The translations under genes were made by a program, and so were the position numbers. The notes below the pieces were generated by a model. It did no database searches. It saw only the letters and a program-made list of their open reading frames with translations, and was not told the DNA's origin. Source: DASVDK01 sp036562265 [NCBI: Thermodesulfobacteriota bacterium] (GTDB lineage Bacteria; DASVDK01). Taken from it: a DNA stretch of 23,588 nt. Positions within the stretch are counted from its first letter, which is position 1. Each line of letters begins with the position of its first letter. The stretch spans positions 1 to 23,588 of the forward strand of contig DATCKS010000523.1 in assembly GCA_036562265.1 (NCBI GenBank). The letters run 5' to 3'. This document shows positions 16,984 through 23,588 of the stretch, piece by piece.

Positions 16984-18486
16984 GTGGCCGCGATCGTCCG
17001 CCGCGCCCTCGACACGCCGGCCGTACGCCCCTGGGCGCTGGGGCTCTGGTTCGGCCTCCTGTCGCTCCCGCTCATGATCACGAGCGACCCGGGCTACCAG
17101 GACCCGTACGGCTACCACGGGGCCCACCGGGCGCTCTACGTCTTCGCCACCGTCGTCGTGGTCGCGTACCTCTGGCAGGTCGATCAGGCCATCTGGCCGC
17201 GCCTGTCGCCCGCGGGGCGCAAGCGGGTCGGGATCGCCGCCCTGGTCCTGACCGTCCTGACGGTCCTGGCGCTGAGGGACGTGTTCGGCCAGGCGCTCCA
17301 CGGCACCCTTGCCGGCGTGGGCGGCGAGGGGCTCGTGTACCTCCTGGCCGGCGTGTTCCTGGTGTACGCGCTGCGCGGCCTGACGCCGGACACCACGGCC
17401 GACGGCGGGGCGGGCCCGGGCGTCTGGCAGCGGCACCGCCGGTGGCTCGCGCCGGTCGGTCTGGTCGTCCTGCTCGTCGCGCCGATCTTCATGAACCGGT
17501 ACACGGCCGACGTCGCGGTGCAGGTCGGCATCTACATCACGCTCGCCCTCGGCCTCAACATCGTCGTCGGCCTGGCGGGGCTGCTCGACCTCGGGTACGT
17601 GGCGTTCTACGCCGTGGGCGCGTACACGTACGGGCTCCTCTCGCAGGGGCTCGGGATCCCGTTCTGGTACGCCCTGCCGCTCGGCGGCGTCCTCGCCGCG
17701 ATCTTCGGCGTCCTGCTCGGCATCCCGGTGCTCCGCCTGCGGGGCGACTACCTCGCCATCGTCACCCTCGGCTTCGGGGAGATCATCCGGATCGTCCTCA
17801 ACAACTGGGACGAGGTGACCAACGGACCCAACGGCATCCTCGGCATCCCCAAGCCGAAGCTCCCCTTCGAGTTCGTCATCCCCGGCGTGCCCGAATGGCT
17901 CGACCCGGCCGGCGAGCTGGTGATCGGAGGGGTGCTCCGGACGCCGCACGGGCTCTACTACGTCATCCTCGCCATCGTGCTCTTCACCGTCTTCGTCGTG
18001 AACCGGCTCAACAACAGCCGGATCGGCCGGGCCTGGATCGCGCTGCGCGAGGACGAGGTGGCGGCCGAGGCGATGGGGATCGACACGACCAAGACGAAGC
18101 TGCTCGCCTTCGGGCTCGGCGCCACCTGGGCCGGCTTCGCGGGGACGTTCTTCGCGGCGAAGCAGAGCTTCATCTCGCCCGAGTCGTTCACCTTCTTCGA
18201 GTCGGTCATCATCCTCTCCATGGTGGTGCTGGGCGGCATGGGGAGCATCCCCGGCGTGATGCTGGGGGCCGCGGCGCTGGTCGTGCTGCCCGAGATCACG
18301 CGCGAGTTCGCGCTCTACCGCACGCTCATCTTCGGCCTGGCCATGGTGGCCATGATGGTCCTCCGCCCCCAGGGCTTCGTCGGCAGCGCCAGGCGTGCCG
18401 TCGAGCTTCGGGGCGGCGACGAGCCGCCGGCCGTCAAGGACGAGGCGGCGACCGATCAGTCGCTCTACGAGGCGCAGCGACGATGA
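16984..18486 (+). CDS. livM: Branched-chain amino acid ABC transporter permease LivM (N-terminally extended)
   Basis: The second permease, 500 residues, GTG start 6 nt after livH. Residues about 170-480 are the conserved core: TLALGLNIVVGLAGLLDLGY, LRLRGDYLAIVTLGFGEI, the ATPase-contact loop GRAWIALREDEVAAEAMGID, and GGMGSIPGVMLGA. Residues 1-170 add extra hydrophobic segments, with loops rich in Tyr, Gly and Arg; E. coli LivM is about 425 residues. The C-terminal tail is charged. The stop overlaps the livG start (ATGA), so livM and livG are translationally coupled. Confidence 0.94.
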   Translation: MAAIVRRALDTPAVRPWALGLWFGLLSLPLMITSDPGYQDPYGYHGAHRALYVFATVVVVAYLWQVDQAIWPRLSPAGRKRVGIAALVLTVLTVLALRDVFGQALHGTLAGVGGEGLVYLLAGVFLVYALRGLTPDTTADGGAGPGVWQRHRRWLAPVGLVVLLVAPIFMNRYTADVAVQVGIYITLALGLNIVVGLAGLLDLGYVAFYAVGAYTYGLLSQGLGIPFWYALPLGGVLAAIFGVLLGIPVLRLRGDYLAIVTLGFGEIIRIVLNNWDEVTNGPNGILGIPKPKLPFEFVIPGVPEWLDPAGELVIGGVLRTPHGLYYVILAIVLFTVFVVNRLNNSRIGRAWIALREDEVAAEAMGIDTTKTKLLAFGLGATWAGFAGTFFAAKQSFISPESFTFFESVIILSMVVLGGMGSIPGVMLGAAALVVLPEITREFALYRTLIFGLAMVAMMVLRPQGFVGSARRAVELRGGDEPPAVKDEAATDQSLYEAQRR

Positions 18487-19253
18487 AGCTGCTCGAGACG
18501 CGTGGCCTCTCCCGCTACTTCGGCGGGCTCAAGGCGGTCGACAAGGTCGACATGGTGATCGAGGAGGGCGCCATCGTGGGGCTCATCGGCCCCAACGGCG
18601 CCGGCAAGACGACGCTCTTCAACACGATCACGGGGCTCTACGCGCCGACGGAGGGCGACGTCATCTTCCGCGAGACCGAGTCGCTCGTCGGTCTCAGGCC
18701 CTCGCAGGTGACGAGCCGCGGGCTCGCCCGCACCTTCCAGAACATCCGGCTCTTCGCCGAGATGACCGCCCTCGAGAACGTCATGGTCGGGGCCCACTGC
18801 CGTACCCGGGCGGGCGTCATCGGCGCGGTCTTCCGCACGCGCGCCCAGCGCGAGGAGGAGCGGGCGCTCGTGCGGCGGGCGCGGGAGCTGCTCGACTTCG
18901 TGGGGCTCGGGCGGCACGCGGACACCTGGGCCAAGAACCTGCCCTACGGCGACCAGCGCCGGCTCGAGATCGCCCGGGCGCTCGCGACCGACCCCGCGCT
19001 CCTCCTCCTCGACGAGCCCGCGGCCGGCATGAACCCGCAGGAGACCGCCGCCCTCATGGACCTGATCCGCCGCATCCGCGACAGCGGCCGGACGGTGCTG
19101 CTCATCGAGCACCACATGAAGCTCGTCATGGGGATCTGCGAGAAGGTCGTCGTCCTCGACCACGGCGTGAAGATCGCCGAGGGGCCCCCCGCCGAGATCC
19201 AGCGCAATCCCAAGGTGATCGGCGCGTACCTTGGTCAGGAGGCGTCGGCGTGA
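18483..19253 (+). CDS. livG: Branched-chain amino acid ABC transporter ATP-binding protein LivG
   Basis: One of two cytoplasmic ATPases driving the transporter; 256 residues. ATG overlaps the livM stop. Walker A GPNGAGKTT is at 36-44. The LivG-specific insert around TFQNIRLFAEMTALENVMVGAHCRTR follows, then the signature as LPYGDQRRLEIARAL (a normal LivG form of LSGGQ), Walker B LLLLDEPAAGMN, and the switch histidine in IEHHMKLV. The C-terminus GAYLGQE is typical. Unlike in most liv operons, the next gene is separated by about 250 nt of structured repeat. Confidence 0.96.
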   Translation: MKLLETRGLSRYFGGLKAVDKVDMVIEEGAIVGLIGPNGAGKTTLFNTITGLYAPTEGDVIFRETESLVGLRPSQVTSRGLARTFQNIRLFAEMTALENVMVGAHCRTRAGVIGAVFRTRAQREEERALVRRARELLDFVGLGRHADTWAKNLPYGDQRRLEIARALATDPALLLLDEPAAGMNPQETAALMDLIRRIRDSGRTVLLIEHHMKLVMGICEKVVVLDHGVKIAEGPPAEIQRNPKVIGAYLGQEASA

Positions 19254-19265
19254 GCCGGCGCCGAG

Positions 19266-19490
19266 GAGGCGAGCGGCCACCGGTGGTTGGCGACCCGCAG
19301 GGTCGCCGACGAGCGGAGCCGCGGCTTCGCCGCGGCGGAGCGGACTTCGGCCGCGAGCCGTTGGGGAAGGTGCGGCGCAAGCCGCACCGTGAGGCGAGCG
19401 GCCACCGGCGGTTGGCGCGCCGAGAGGCGCGCCGAGGAGCGGAGGCCCGGCTTTGCCGGGCCGGAGCGGACTTCGGCCGCGAGCCGTTGG
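19266..19490. repeat. Tandem structured repeat (two ~100-nt copies) between livG and livF
   Basis: Copy 1 is 19266-19364 (99 nt) and copy 2 is 19391-19490 (100 nt). Each runs from GAGGCGAGCGGCCACCGG to GCGAGCCGTTGG. Each contains two perfect 8-bp stems: 19289-19296/19300-19307 and 19318-19325/19329-19336 in copy 1; 19414-19421/19426-19433 and 19444-19451/19455-19462 in copy 2. Between the copies, 19369-19376/19381-19388 form a further 8-bp stem with a GCAA loop. The stems differ between copies, but every change is compensated (four changed base pairs), while only two positions differ outside the hairpins. The last two Gs of copy 2 form part of the livF Shine-Dalgarno. Probably an extragenic repeat family or structured RNA; not a known insertion sequence. 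Confidence 0.85.
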
Positions 19491-19502
19491 AGGAAACGGC
19501 TG

Positions 19503-20210
19503 GTGCTTAGGCTCGAGGACGTCCACACGAGCTACGGGCACATCCGCGCGCTCAAGGGCATCTCGCTCGACGTCCAGGCGGGCGAGATCATCTGCCTCAT
19601 CGGCGGCAACGGCGCCGGCAAGTCCACGACCCTCATGACGATCAGCGGCATCCTCCGCCCGCACCGCGGCCGCATCCTCTTCAAGGGCGAGGAGATCCAG
19701 GGGGTCCCGGCCGACGCCATCGTCGCCCGGGGGATCAGCCAGGTCCCGGAGGGGCGCCGCATCTTCCCGCGGCTCACCGTGCGCGAGAACCTCGAGATGG
19801 GCGCCTTCCTGCGCAAGGACCCGGTCGGGATCCGGGAGGACCTCGACCGCGTCTTCGGCCTCTTCCCGGTCCTCAAGGAGCGGCAGCGACAGCTCGGGGG
19901 GACGCTGTCGGGCGGCGAGCAGCAGATGCTCGCCATCGCGCGCGCCCTCATGGCGCGGCCGGCGCTCCTCCTGCTCGACGAGCCGTCGCTGGGGCTTGCG
20001 CCGATGATCGTCCAGCAGATCTTCCAGATCATCCGGGAGATCAACGCGCAGGGGACGACCGTGTTCCTCGTCGAGCAGAACGCCCACATGGCGCTGTCGA
20101 TCGCCCACCGGGGGTACGTCATGGAAACCGGCAACATCGTCCTCGTGGACGAGGCGAGCCGGCTCCTCAAGAACGAGACGGTCCGCAAGGCCTACCTCGG
20201 TGAGGCCTGA
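19503..20210 (+). CDS. livF: Branched-chain amino acid ABC transporter ATP-binding protein LivF
   Basis: The second ATPase, 235 residues, the usual LivF length. GTG 19503 is chosen because GGAGG (19489-19493) precedes it and the conserved LRLEDVHTSYGHIRALKGIS begins at once. The frame stays open upstream through the repeat, but that part reads as Arg/Ala-rich translation of the repeat and is not family sequence. Walker A GGNGAGKST is at 34-42, signature LSGGEQQMLAIARAL, Walker B LLLLDEPSLGLAP, and switch region FLVEQNAHMAL. The C-terminus KAYLGEA is typical. Confidence 0.96.
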   Translation: MLRLEDVHTSYGHIRALKGISLDVQAGEIICLIGGNGAGKSTTLMTISGILRPHRGRILFKGEEIQGVPADAIVARGISQVPEGRRIFPRLTVRENLEMGAFLRKDPVGIREDLDRVFGLFPVLKERQRQLGGTLSGGEQQMLAIARALMARPALLLLDEPSLGLAPMIVQQIFQIIREINAQGTTVFLVEQNAHMALSIAHRGYVMETGNIVLVDEASRLLKNETVRKAYLGEA

Positions 20211-20229
20211 TCGTGGCGAGGGCCGCGTC

Positions 20230-21234
20230 GTGAGGGTCCTCTCGCGCGCCGACCTCGAGAGCCTGCTCACCCCCCGCGCCGCGCTCGACGCGCTCGAGGC
20301 GGCGTTCCGGGCCTCGGCCGAGGGGCGGATGAGCGCGCCGGTCCGCCTGCCGGTGGAGGTGCCGGGCGACGGCGCCGCGGCCGGCGGCGTCATCCTGTAC
20401 ATGCCGGCGGCGGAGCGGCCGGGGGGCGCCGGCGGCGGCGCCTCGGGAGCCAAGATCGTCTCGGTCTTCCCCGGCAACCCGGCTCGCGGGCTGCCGCTGA
20501 TCCACGCCGTCTACCTGCTTCAGGACGCGGCGACCGGCCGTCCCGTCGCGCTCCTGGAAGCGGGCTGGCTCACCGGCCTCAGGACGGCCGCCGCCTCGGC
20601 GCTCGCCGCCACCCGGCTCGCTCGCGCCGACGCCTCGACCCTGGCGCTCCTCGGGGCCGGCGTCCAGGCGTCGTCCCACCTCGAGGCGATGCTCGACATC
20701 CGGCCGATCACCCGCGTCGTCGTCGTCGCCCGCTCGATCGCGAGCGCGGAGCGCTTCGCCGCCGCGACGCGCGCCAGGCACCCGGGGCTGACCGTCGAGG
20801 CGACGACCGACGCGGACGCGGCCGTGGCGGCGGCCGACGTGGTCGTCGGCGCCACGACGAGCCCGACCCCGGTCGTGCACGGCGCCGCGCTCAAGCCCGG
20901 CGCCTTCGTCGCCCTGGTGGGGGCCTTCACGCCCACGACGCGGGAGGCCGACACCGAGGCGATCCGGCGCGCCCGCGTGTACGTGGACACCTACGAGGGC
21001 GCGCTGGCGGAGGCGGGCGACCTCCTCATCCCCATCGGCGAGGGGGCGTTTCGCCGCGAGGACATCGCCGGCGACCTCGCCGGTCTGGTCTCCGGGCGAG
21101 TCGAAGGTCGCCGCGGGCCGGACGAGGTGCTGCTCTTCAAGTCGGTCGGCGCGGCGATCGAGGATCTGGCCGTCGCCACGCTGGCCGTCCGCCTGGCCGA
21201 GGCGCGGGGGATCGGCCGCGAGGTCGCCCTCTGA
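20230..21234 (+). CDS. Ornithine cyclodeaminase / mu-crystallin family dehydrogenase
   Basis: An NAD(P)-dependent enzyme of 334 residues. GTG 20230 has GCGAGGG upstream; GTG 20200 is an in-frame alternative overlapping livF. Family blocks: GAKIVSVFPGNP (substrate-site Lys), GRPVALLEAGWLTGLRTAAASALA (Arg), and the Rossmann loop LLGAGVQA at about 140-147. True ornithine cyclodeaminases have a catalytic Asp in a VGxD.PGK segment. Here that segment reads LVGAFTPTTRE, with Phe233. The product is therefore more likely an imine/ketimine reductase or amino acid dehydrogenase than an ornithine cyclodeaminase. Its place after livF suggests use of an imported amino acid. Confidence 0.85.
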   Translation: MRVLSRADLESLLTPRAALDALEAAFRASAEGRMSAPVRLPVEVPGDGAAAGGVILYMPAAERPGGAGGGASGAKIVSVFPGNPARGLPLIHAVYLLQDAATGRPVALLEAGWLTGLRTAAASALAATRLARADASTLALLGAGVQASSHLEAMLDIRPITRVVVVARSIASAERFAAATRARHPGLTVEATTDADAAVAAADVVVGATTSPTPVVHGAALKPGAFVALVGAFTPTTREADTEAIRRARVYVDTYEGALAEAGDLLIPIGEGAFRREDIAGDLAGLVSGRVEGRRGPDEVLLFKSVGAAIEDLAVATLAVRLAEARGIGREVAL

Positions 21235-21308
21235 CCGCCCGATGACGGGCGGGGCCGGCCTCGCTCCCGCGTCCCGTCGACGAGCCGATCGAGTAGGGTA
21301 CCCTGGTG

Positions 21309-21350
21309 CCGGTGACGCACCGGTTTCGGCCCTCCCCGGCGGGAGGGCCG
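21309..21350 (+). terminator. Two tandem hairpins after the cyclodeaminase-family gene
   Basis: CCGGTG-ACG-CACCGG (21309-21323) is followed by a 10-bp stem CGGCCCTCCC / GGGAGGGCCG with loop CGGC (21327-21350). The palindrome GGGTACCC lies just before, at 21297-21304. No U-tract is present. Termination after the liv transcript, or a structured leader of the next gene, are both possible. Confidence 0.45.
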
Positions 21351-21418
21351 TTCACGGTCGCCGGCCGCCTCGTGCCGGCCGACCTCGATCGACCACCGCG
21401 AACCGACGAAGGAGCCTG

Positions 21419-22417
21419 ATGAAGACCGTGACGATGGGCCGGACGGGCCTCAAGGTATCGGAGATCTGCCTCGGAACGATGACCTTCGGCGTGCAGTGCG
21501 ACGAGGCGACCTCGTTCCGCATCATGGACCGGGCGTTCGACGGCGGCGTGACGTTCTTCGACACGGCCGACGTCTACCCGCTGCCCCACAGCTACGCGAC
21601 CGTCGGCCGGACGGAGGAGATCGTCGGCCGCTGGCTGCGGGAGCGCCGCCGGCGCGACGACATCGTCCTGGCGACCAAGGGGCACGACCCGATGAGCCCG
21701 CGCCCGACCGACCGAGGCAACTCCCGCAAGCACCTGACGGCCGCGCTCGACGCGAGCCTGCGGCGGCTCGGGACCGACTACGTGGACCTCTACCAGGTCC
21801 ACCGCTGGGACCCCGAGACGCCCATCGACGAGACGCTGCGCGCGATGGACGACTTCATCCGGGCCGGCAAGGTGCGCTACGCCGGCTGCTCGAACTTCAA
21901 GGCCTGGCAGCTTGCGAAGTCGCTCTGGGTGAGCGACCGCCTCGGCATCGCCCGGTTCGACTGCATCCAACCCCGTTACAACCTCCTGCACCGCGAGGCC
22001 GACGACGAGCTTCTGCCGCTCTGCCGGGCCGAGGGGGTCGGGGTGATCGCCTACAACCCGCTCGCCGGCGGCTTCCTCTCCGGCAAGTACCGGAAGGGAC
22101 AGGAGCCCGGGGAGGGGACCCGCTTCACGCTCGGCAAGGCGGGGGAGATCTACCGGCAGCGCTACTGGGAGGACGCGCAGTTCGAGGTGGTGGAGACCCT
22201 CCGGACGCTCTTCGAGCGGCGGGGCCAGTCGCTGGCGACGGCGGCCGTCGCCTGGGTGCTGCGCCAGCCCGGCATCACCTCGGCGATCGTCGGCGCCTCC
22301 CGGCCCGAGCAGCTCGACGCCACGCTGGCGGCGACGACCTTCACGTTCGACGACGAGACGCTCGCCGCCTGCGACGCCGCGTGGTTCCGCATCCCCCGCC
22401 GCATCCACGCGCAGTAG
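21419..22417 (+). CDS. Aldo/keto reductase
   Basis: An NADPH-dependent oxidoreductase of 332 residues. ATG 21419 has GAAGGAG upstream; the frame extends further upstream but without family sequence. The catalytic tetrad is intact: Asp48 and Tyr53 in FDTADVY, Lys87 in LATKGHD, His128 in YQVHRWD. Further blocks are MTFGVQ, RLGTDYVDLYQVH, IRAGKVRYAGCSNF, QPRYNLLHRE, VIAYNPLAGGFLSGKY, and the cofactor-binding end SAIVGASRPEQLD. It reduces carbonyl compounds; the substrate cannot be predicted. It resembles the YghZ/Tas/IolS-type branch. It appears to be its own transcription unit after two hairpins. Confidence 0.93.
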   Translation: MKTVTMGRTGLKVSEICLGTMTFGVQCDEATSFRIMDRAFDGGVTFFDTADVYPLPHSYATVGRTEEIVGRWLRERRRRDDIVLATKGHDPMSPRPTDRGNSRKHLTAALDASLRRLGTDYVDLYQVHRWDPETPIDETLRAMDDFIRAGKVRYAGCSNFKAWQLAKSLWVSDRLGIARFDCIQPRYNLLHREADDELLPLCRAEGVGVIAYNPLAGGFLSGKYRKGQEPGEGTRFTLGKAGEIYRQRYWEDAQFEVVETLRTLFERRGQSLATAAVAWVLRQPGITSAIVGASRPEQLDATLAATTFTFDDETLAACDAAWFRIPRRIHAQ

Positions 22418-22442
22418 ATCCGTCGATCGACCCTTGACACCT

Positions 22443-22469
22443 GCCGGGGACCGTGCCACGGTCCCCGGC
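22443..22469 (+). terminator. Strong hairpin after the aldo/keto reductase gene
   Basis: A perfect 12-bp stem GCCGGGGACCGT / ACGGTCCCCGGC with loop GCC, extendable by a T-G wobble and a C-G pair, 25 nt after the stop. There is no U-tract. A TTGACA lies directly upstream (22434-22439), so an operator function is an alternative. Confidence 0.5.
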
Positions 22470-22508
22470 GGGACGAGGCGCGGGCGCGCCGTTCGGTGGA
22501 GATCCGCG

Positions 22509-22544
22509 ATGGCAGGACGACGCACGTTCGGCCGGCACCGATGA
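22509..22544 (+). CDS. Possible 11-codon leader peptide overlapping the mgtE start
   Basis: ATG 22509 has GGAG (22498-22501) at ideal 7-nt spacing and encodes MAGRRTFGRHR. Its TGA overlaps the mgtE ATG as ATGA. mgtE itself has no clear Shine-Dalgarno, so translation of the short frame could feed mgtE by reinitiation. Four of the eleven residues are Arg. A chance short frame in GC-rich DNA cannot be excluded. Confidence 0.35.
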   Translation: MAGRRTFGRHR

Positions 22545-23588
22545 CGATCGACCTCTCGCCCGACGCCGCGCCGATCCGACCGTCCGAGCTGGCCGATGCC
22601 TGGCCGGTCCTCTCCCTCGAGGAGCGCCTCGAGGGCTTCAGGCTCCTGCCGCGCCCCGAGGCCGAGGACTTCTTCCTGGGCCTCCCCGCGCGCGATCAGG
22701 CCGAGCTGCTGCTCGCCCTTCCGGCGTCGGATCGGCGGTCGTGGATCCGCCTCGTGCCGCCGGACGACGCGGCCGACGTCATCCAGGCCTCTCCCCCCGA
22801 GCATCGGGACGGGCTCCTGGCGCTGCTCGACTGGACCACCCGCGTCGAGGTCACCGCCCTCCTGGCCTACGCCGAGGACGCCGCCGGCGGCCTCATGAAC
22901 CCCAGGTACGCCCGCCTGCGCCCCGAGATGACCGTGGACGAGGCGATCCGCTACCTGCGCCGCCAGGTCCGCGAGCAGCTCGGCACGATCTACTACCTCT
23001 ACGTCATCGACGCCGACCAGCGCCTCCTCGGCGTCGCGTCGCTCCACCAGCTCTTCGCCGCGCCTCCCGAGCGCAAGGTCCGCGACATCATGCGGACCGA
23101 CGTCGTGACCGTCCCCGAGCAGATGGACCAGGAGGCCGTGAGCCGCCTCTTCGCGCAGCACGACCTCATCGCCATCCCGGTCGTCGACGCCGAGGGGCGC
23201 ATGAAGGGGATCGTCACGGTCGACGACATCGTCGACGTGGTGCAGGAGGAGGCGACCGAGGACATCCAGAAGATCGGCGGCACCGAGGCGCTCGAGGCGC
23301 CCTACCTCGAGGTCGGCTTCGGCGAGCTGCTCAGGAAGCGCGCCGGGTGGCTCTCGGTCCTCTTCCTCGGCGAGATGCTCACCGCCTCCGCCATGGCCGG
23401 CTTCGAGGACGAGATCGCCCGGGCGGTCGTGCTCGCGCTCTTCGTGCCGCTCATCATCAGCAGCGGCGGCAACTCCGGGTCACAGGCGTCCACCCTGGTG
23501 ATCCGCGCCATGGCGCTGGGGGAGGTCAAGCTGCGCAACTGGTGGCGGGTGCTCCGCCGCGAGGCGCTCTCGGGCCTCGCCCTCGGCC
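22541..23588 (+). CDS. mgtE: Magnesium transporter MgtE, N-terminal three quarters (cut by window edge)
   Basis: Mg2+ channel of the MgtE/SLC41 type in the inner membrane; about 349 of roughly 450 residues are present and the frame is open to the window end. Residues 1-118 are the acidic helical N domain (LLALPASDRRSWIRLVPPDDAADVIQ). Residues about 119-245 are the paired CBS Mg2+-sensing domains (LLGVASLHQLF, VRDIMRTDVVTVPE, IAIPVVDAEGRMKGIVTVDDI). A linker helix leads to transmembrane segments from about residue 262, with the conserved IISSGGNSGSQASTLVIRA. An in-frame GTG at 22496 would add 15 residues but has no ribosome binding site. CBS sensing should gate the channel by cytosolic Mg2+. 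Confidence 0.95.
   Translation, partial: MTIDLSPDAAPIRPSELADAWPVLSLEERLEGFRLLPRPEAEDFFLGLPARDQAELLLALPASDRRSWIRLVPPDDAADVIQASPPEHRDGLLALLDWTTRVEVTALLAYAEDAAGGLMNPRYARLRPEMTVDEAIRYLRRQVREQLGTIYYLYVIDADQRLLGVASLHQLFAAPPERKVRDIMRTDVVTVPEQMDQEAVSRLFAQHDLIAIPVVDAEGRMKGIVTVDDIVDVVQEEATEDIQKIGGTEALEAPYLEVGFGELLRKRAGWLSVLFLGEMLTASAMAGFEDEIARAVVLALFVPLIISSGGNSGSQASTLVIRAMALGEVKLRNWWRVLRREALSGLALG

Noticed and set aside
19266-19490. CRISPR array or insertion sequence in the livG-livF gap
   Set aside because: There are only two copies of about 100 nt, with no spacers of regular size, no cas genes, no transposase and no clear terminal inverted repeats.
19287-19502. Upstream extension of LivF through the repeat (open frame from 19287)
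   Set aside because: The extension is Arg/Ala-rich translation of the repeat with a duplicated RTSAASRW, has no LivF homology, and a good ribosome binding site precedes GTG 19503.
21297-21420. Fluoride or other metabolite riboswitch upstream of the aldo/keto reductase
   Set aside because: Hairpins are present, but no conserved core of a known riboswitch class could be matched.
22434-22462. TTGACA before the hairpin as a sigma-70 promoter for mgtE
   Set aside because: No acceptable -10 element occurs at 16-18 nt spacing, and the spacer is occupied by the 12-bp inverted repeat.

Overview
The window is about 23.6 kb of very GC-rich, densely packed bacterial DNA. Evidence for a diderm (Gram-negative) chromosome: an ftsA-ftsZ pair, a branched-chain amino acid ABC transporter whose binding protein has a cleavable signal peptide without a lipobox cysteine, and NtrC-type sigma-54 regulators. 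The style (extreme GC, many GTG starts, GTGA/ATGA overlaps, large c-di-GMP proteins, LIV transporter) resembles Deltaproteobacteria-like or Rokubacteria/Methylomirabilota lineages, but the taxon cannot be fixed from the sequence alone. No rRNA, tRNA, CRISPR array, transposase or phage gene was seen.

Layout. (1) 1-1620: end of ftsA and complete ftsZ. (2) 1689-6190: a GAF-type histidine kinase, an unusual 606-residue protein that strings together receiver-like, NtrC-AAA-like and histidine-kinase-like domains that have lost almost all catalytic residues, and an intact NtrC-family response regulator. (3) 6191-12680: a c-di-GMP block. A near-consensus sigma-54 promoter precedes a receiver-HD-GYP gene, overlapped by a receiver-PilZ gene. 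After a repeat-bearing gap come a pseudo-receiver-GAF-HD-GYP gene and a sensory diguanylate cyclase with GGEEF and an I-site. (4) 12702-14462: housekeeping genes yjbQ (minus strand), maf and yggS. (5) 14463-20210: a strong sigma-70 promoter, a 274-nt leader and livK-livH-livM-livG-livF. A tandem structured repeat sits between livG and livF. (6) 20230-23588: an ornithine cyclodeaminase/mu-crystallin family gene, an aldo/keto reductase, and the start of mgtE, preceded by a possible 11-codon leader peptide.

How it may work together. The kinase, the pseudo-enzyme and the NtrC regulator are tightly coupled, and the next transcription unit begins with a sigma-54 promoter. The simplest model (inference) is kinase (modulated by the pseudo-enzyme) to NtrC regulator to sigma-54 expression of the HD-GYP and PilZ genes. 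C-di-GMP made by the GGDEF protein would be degraded by the HD-GYP proteins and sensed by PilZ. Placement directly behind ftsZ raises, but does not prove, a link to cell division or growth.

The most notable items are the triple-degenerate receiver/AAA/kinase protein (2891-4711), the covarying tandem hairpin repeat inside the liv operon (19266-19490), and the sigma-54 promoter (6465-6480).
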